Assembly (NCBI RefSeq): GCF_019801015.1 | Contig: NZ_JAHVJZ010000005.1 | Span: forward strand, 429,407-493,406 | From: Marinobacter nauticus | GTDB taxonomy: Bacteria; Pseudomonadota; Gammaproteobacteria; Enterobacterales; Shewanellaceae | Length of the DNA: 64,000 nt | Direction of reading: 5' to 3' | Part shown: positions 61,394 through 64,000 of the stretch, piece by piece | How the letters are laid out: every line of letters starts with the position of its first letter | How positions within the stretch are numbered: position 1 is the first letter of the stretch | Made by a program: the position numbers and the translations under genes | The notes under the pieces: generated by a model | The model's input: only the letters and a program-made list of their open reading frames with translations | Database searches by the model: none | Told to the model about the DNA's origin: nothing

Positions 61394-63214
61394 TTACGCC
61401 TTGGCGCGGGTCACCTTGCGGTACATCAGCTCAATCTCTTTGGCAAAGCGTTGATTGATCACCTTGCGGCGCAGCTTCATGGTTGGGGTCAACTCTCCGC
61501 GCTTCATACAGAACTCGCGGGGCAGCAACGTAAACTGCTTCACCTGCTCGAAACGGGCCAGCTCAGCCTGTACCGCTTTCAGGCGCTCTTCAAAGTGCGC
61601 TTTCACGGTGGCGTGGTTCACCAGCTCCAGCTTGTCTTTGTACTGAATGCCGACATCACGGGCCCACTGTTCCAGGGCCTCAAACGCCGGCACAATCAGC
61701 GCAGACACATAGTTACGGGCATCAGCAATGATGGCGACCTGTTCCACCAGCGGGTCTCGGGAAACCATCCCTTCCACCCGCTGAGGCGCAATGTACTTGC
61801 CGTTGGAGGTTTTCATCAGCTCTTTGATTCGGTCGGTGATCAGCAGTCGGCCTTCCGCATCCAGGTAACCGCAGTCTCCGGTCTTCAACCAGCCATCCTG
61901 GTCGAACGCTTCTGCGGTGTCCTCAGGACGGTTGTAGTAACCCCGCATCACGGTGTCACCCTTCACCAGAATCTCGTCGTTGGCGCCGATCTTCACCTGC
62001 ACTTCCGGCAGCGGGGTGCCATTGGTACCGATGCCGATACCCCCCATGCGGTTGGCGGTCACCGAGGCGGTGGTTTCAGTCATACCGAAGCCACACAGAA
62101 CACGAAGGCCAACAGCCTGGAAGAACTCGTTCACTTTCGGATCCAGGGCGGCACCGCCGGCGGGCATAAAGCGAATGCGCCCACCCAGCTTTTCGCGCAC
62201 CTTGGACAGCACCAGTTTGTCAGCCAGTGCCAGCTTGGCACGACCGATGGCACTCAGGGCAGGGCCACCCTGTTCCGCTTCAAAATTCTTCAGGCCCTGC
62301 TTCAGCGCCCACATAAACAGAGCGCGCTTGTGGGCCGGAGCCTGCTCCAGTTTCTCCATCACAGCAGAGAAGATCTTCTCGTACAGGCGCGGTACCGCAC
62401 ACATCACGTGAGGGCGGACCTCACCAAGTGCGTCCTGTACGGTCATCGGATCGTCCAGGTAGGCGTTGGTGCCACCCTGAGTCAGTACGTAGAGGCTCCA
62501 GCCACGCTCAAACACATGGGACAGAGGCAGGAAAGCCAGAGACACATCGCCCTCGCCAAACGGCAGGAACTGAGCGTGCTGACGCACCGTGCTGGCAAAG
62601 TTCTTATAGTCCAGCATCACACCCTTGGGCTCCCCGGTGGTGCCGGAGGTGTAGATCAGGGTCAAAAGGTCATCCAGGCGATGGCCTTCGATGCGCTGAT
62701 CCAGAGCCGTCTGATAATCCGCATGACCGGCTTCGATCAAGGCTGACAGATGGTGAAGGGTGATATCGCACTCGACTGCCTTCAGCGCATCTTCCATCAG
62801 GACAACGTGTTGCAGGGTGGGGCAGTGCGGGATCAGCGCCAGAGCTTTGGTGTATTGCTCCTCACCGGCGACAAACAGCACCTTAGCGCCCGCATCATTA
62901 ATGATGTAGGCAGCCTGTTCATCGGTGTTGGTGGGGTAGATCGGCGCAATCACAGCACGACACTGCATGCTGGCTACGTCGGCGATGGCCCACTCAGCCG
63001 AGTTGTTGGCAAAGATCGCCACCTTATCCTGAACCTCGACCCCAAGGGCCAGCAGAGCCCGGCTCAGGGCGTCGAGTTGCTCACCGAAGCGTTTCCAGGA
63101 GATGTCCTGCCATTGACCCTCGACCTGATGACGCAAGGCCGGGGCGTCGCCCAGCTGCGCGATCCGCTGTCGCAGGACCGGTACCAGATGCAATTGCTCT
63201 AATGACGGTTTCAC
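61394..63214 (-). CDS. Long-chain acyl-CoA synthetase (AMP-forming)
   Basis: About 606 residues. The adenylation motif TLIYTSGTTGEPKGVML is followed by CGFGMTETTA, GYYNRPEDTAEAF, WLKTGDCGYLD and the lysine-bearing end. This is the FAA1-like group of bacterial long-chain acyl-CoA ligases, which activate fatty acids for degradation or lipid synthesis. The frame is open to 63346, but GGGGAG lies six bases before GTG 63214, making it the most likely start; ATGs at 63253, 63274 and 63283 have weaker sites. Confidence 0.9.
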   Translation of the reverse strand: MKPSLEQLHLVPVLRQRIAQLGDAPALRHQVEGQWQDISWKRFGEQLDALSRALLALGVEVQDKVAIFANNSAEWAIADVASMQCRAVIAPIYPTNTDEQAAYIINDAGAKVLFVAGEEQYTKALALIPHCPTLQHVVLMEDALKAVECDITLHHLSALIEAGHADYQTALDQRIEGHRLDDLLTLIYTSGTTGEPKGVMLDYKNFASTVRQHAQFLPFGEGDVSLAFLPLSHVFERGWSLYVLTQGGTNAYLDDPMTVQDALGEVRPHVMCAVPRLYEKIFSAVMEKLEQAPAHKRALFMWALKQGLKNFEAEQGGPALSAIGRAKLALADKLVLSKVREKLGGRIRFMPAGGAALDPKVNEFFQAVGLRVLCGFGMTETTASVTANRMGGIGIGTNGTPLPEVQVKIGANDEILVKGDTVMRGYYNRPEDTAEAFDQDGWLKTGDCGYLDAEGRLLITDRIKELMKTSNGKYIAPQRVEGMVSRDPLVEQVAIIADARNYVSALIVPAFEALEQWARDVGIQYKDKLELVNHATVKAHFEERLKAVQAELARFEQVKQFTLLPREFCMKRGELTPTMKLRRKVINQRFAKEIELMYRKVTRAKA

Positions 63215-63546
63215 CACACTCTCCCCATCGTTACTGTTATTTAGCGTACACATGTACTCTCTTTGGCTTCGCATAGTACCCATTTTGTTCCCGGGGGAGC
63301 AGTAAATTCGAACACTTTTGCGTGCAGTCGCACAGTTTTTCGGCACCTGTTCAGCACCATTTCAGCGCTGTTTAACGACAATTTCGGTACTGAAATAACT
63401 GAGTTAACAGGTGTTCCCTAAATTCTATAGAGTAAAAAACCTAATTCATTCAGCCAGACAGGAAGAGATTCGGCGAGGACGAGGGCGGAGACAGTGGCAG
63501 AGGGCAGAAACGACAAAACCCAGCCGTCAGGCTGGGTTCTGAATAA
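63215..63546. other. Gap between acyl-CoA synthetase and tRNA-Thr
   Basis: AT-richer DNA holding the leader and promoter of the acyl-CoA synthetase gene and the terminator of the rRNA operon. No gene and no FadR-like operator was recognised. Confidence 0.5.
63517..63538 (-). terminator. Terminator of the rRNA operon, after tRNA-Thr
   Basis: Stem AACCCAGCC-TGAC-GGCTGGGTT on the minus strand (63517-63538) followed by TTGTCG. Confidence 0.8.
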
Positions 63547-63622
63547 TGGTGCTGATACCCAGATTCGAACTGGGGACCTCACCCTTACCAAGGGTGCACT
63601 CTACCAACTGAGCTATATCAGC
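63547..63622 (-). tRNA. tRNA-Thr (GGT anticodon)
   Basis: A 76-base cloverleaf with encoded CCA: acceptor GCTGATA/TATCAGC, D-arm AGCTCAGTTGGTAGAGT, anticodon loop with GGT (complement of 63587-63589), and T-loop GTTCGAATC. It follows 5S in the rRNA operon, as in some E. coli operons. Confidence 0.97.
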
Positions 63623-63660
63623 AAGGTTCAGGTGGCCGTTTCCGGGCCCTGATACAACAA

Positions 63661-63681
63661 AACCCAGCAATTAGCTGGGCT
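63661..63681 (-). terminator. Terminator-like hairpin between 5S and tRNA-Thr
   Basis: Stem AGCCCAGC/GCTGGGTT with loop TAATT (63661-63681) then TTTGTTG on the minus strand. Nearly the same stem occurs after the tRNA, so part of the transcripts may stop before the tRNA. Confidence 0.6.
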
Positions 63682-63694
63682 CTGTCTGAATGGG

Positions 63695-63812
63695 TGCCTG
63701 GCGGTGACCTACTCTCGCATGGGAACTCCCACACTACCATCGGCGCGGTCGCGTTTCACTTCTGAGTTCGGCATGGGATCAGGTGGTTCCACGACGCTAT
63801 TGCCACCAGGCA
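63695..63812 (-). rRNA. rrf: 5S ribosomal RNA
   Basis: A 118-base sequence starting TGCCTGGTGGCAATAGCG and ending CACCGCCAGGCA on the minus strand, with the conserved CCGAACTCAGAAGTGAAACG loop region and paired ends. Confidence 0.97.
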
Positions 63813-63902
63813 AAAATCGTACAATTCGGAAAAGCTGAATTTCTCTTGTAAGCACTTCTTACAAGGTCGGATATCCGACTCACAAAACCACTTGGGTGTT
63901 GT

Positions 63903-64000
63903 ATGGTTAAGCCTCACGGGTCATTAGTACAGGTTAGCTCAACGCCTCACAACGCTTACACACCCTGCCTATCAACGTCGTAGTCTTCGACGGCCCTTTA
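63903..64000 (-). rRNA. rrl: 23S ribosomal RNA, 3' end only
   Basis: The last 98 bases read, on the minus strand, the conserved end of 23S rRNA: CTAACCTGTACTAATGACCC then GTGAGGCTTAACCAT. The gene continues past the window edge. Confidence 0.95.

Overview
The window is a 64 kb stretch of a gammaproteobacterial chromosome with GC-rich coding DNA. Gene content and order (polA - Spot 42 - engB - cytochrome c4 - yihI - hemN; gpsA - secB - yibN - gpmI - envC - ctpA - yibQ; rpoH - ftsX - ftsE - ftsY - rsmD; hut genes; rRNA operon) fit a Shewanella/Ferrimonas-type member of the Alteromonadales. The high GC points to Ferrimonas rather than Shewanella, but that genus call is inference. All names come from motifs and family knowledge read from the sequence; no database search was run.

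Layout. 1-6,472: end of a sensor kinase, a pseudouridine synthase, YqaE, a hairpin-bounded non-coding block, moeA-moeB, and a yhhQ-HD-GNAT operon behind a preQ1-I-type riboswitch. 6,480-13,035 carries three recognisable regulatory RNAs among housekeeping genes: a Fur-box-controlled RyhB-like RNA (about 6,518-6,609), Spot 42 (10,583-10,689) between polA and engB, and a CsrB-family RNA with about 20 GGA motifs (about 12,643-13,033). The polA upstream region is unusually rich in GATC and DnaA-box sequences. 13,085-23,170: methyltransferase, yihI, hemN, add, a DUF885 lipoprotein, a lysophospholipase and a GGDEF/EAL protein.

23,607-36,110 is a complete Tn7-like transposon of 12,504 bp. Both ends carry TnsB-type repeats and are flanked by a 5-bp duplication, GTTCA. 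It lies exactly at the stop codon of a yhiN-type flavoprotein gene. It encodes TnsA, TnsB, TnsC and a TnsD/TniQ from the right end, a second short TniQ at the left end, a remnant of a YgjP-like metallohydrolase, and an AT-rich four-gene cargo operon: adenine methyltransferase with a fused specificity domain, phosphoribosyltransferase-like protein, ORC/CDC6-type ATPase, and an unrecognised Rossmann-like protein. The cargo looks like an anti-phage or conflict system and is the strongest candidate here for an undescribed system.

36,113-64,000 returns to chromosome: yhiN, gpsA-secB-yibN, gpmI-envC-ctpA-yibQ, rpoH, ftsYEX (FtsY with a 13-copy 15-residue repeat), rsmD, a MarC-family protein, an HD-GYP protein, a ZIP-type transporter, an acyltransferase, an MscS-type channel, histidine degradation (hutC-hutU-hutH divergent from hutI), mtnC, a thioesterase, an acyl-CoA synthetase, and the 3' end of an rRNA operon (23S end, 5S, tRNA-Thr) on the minus strand.
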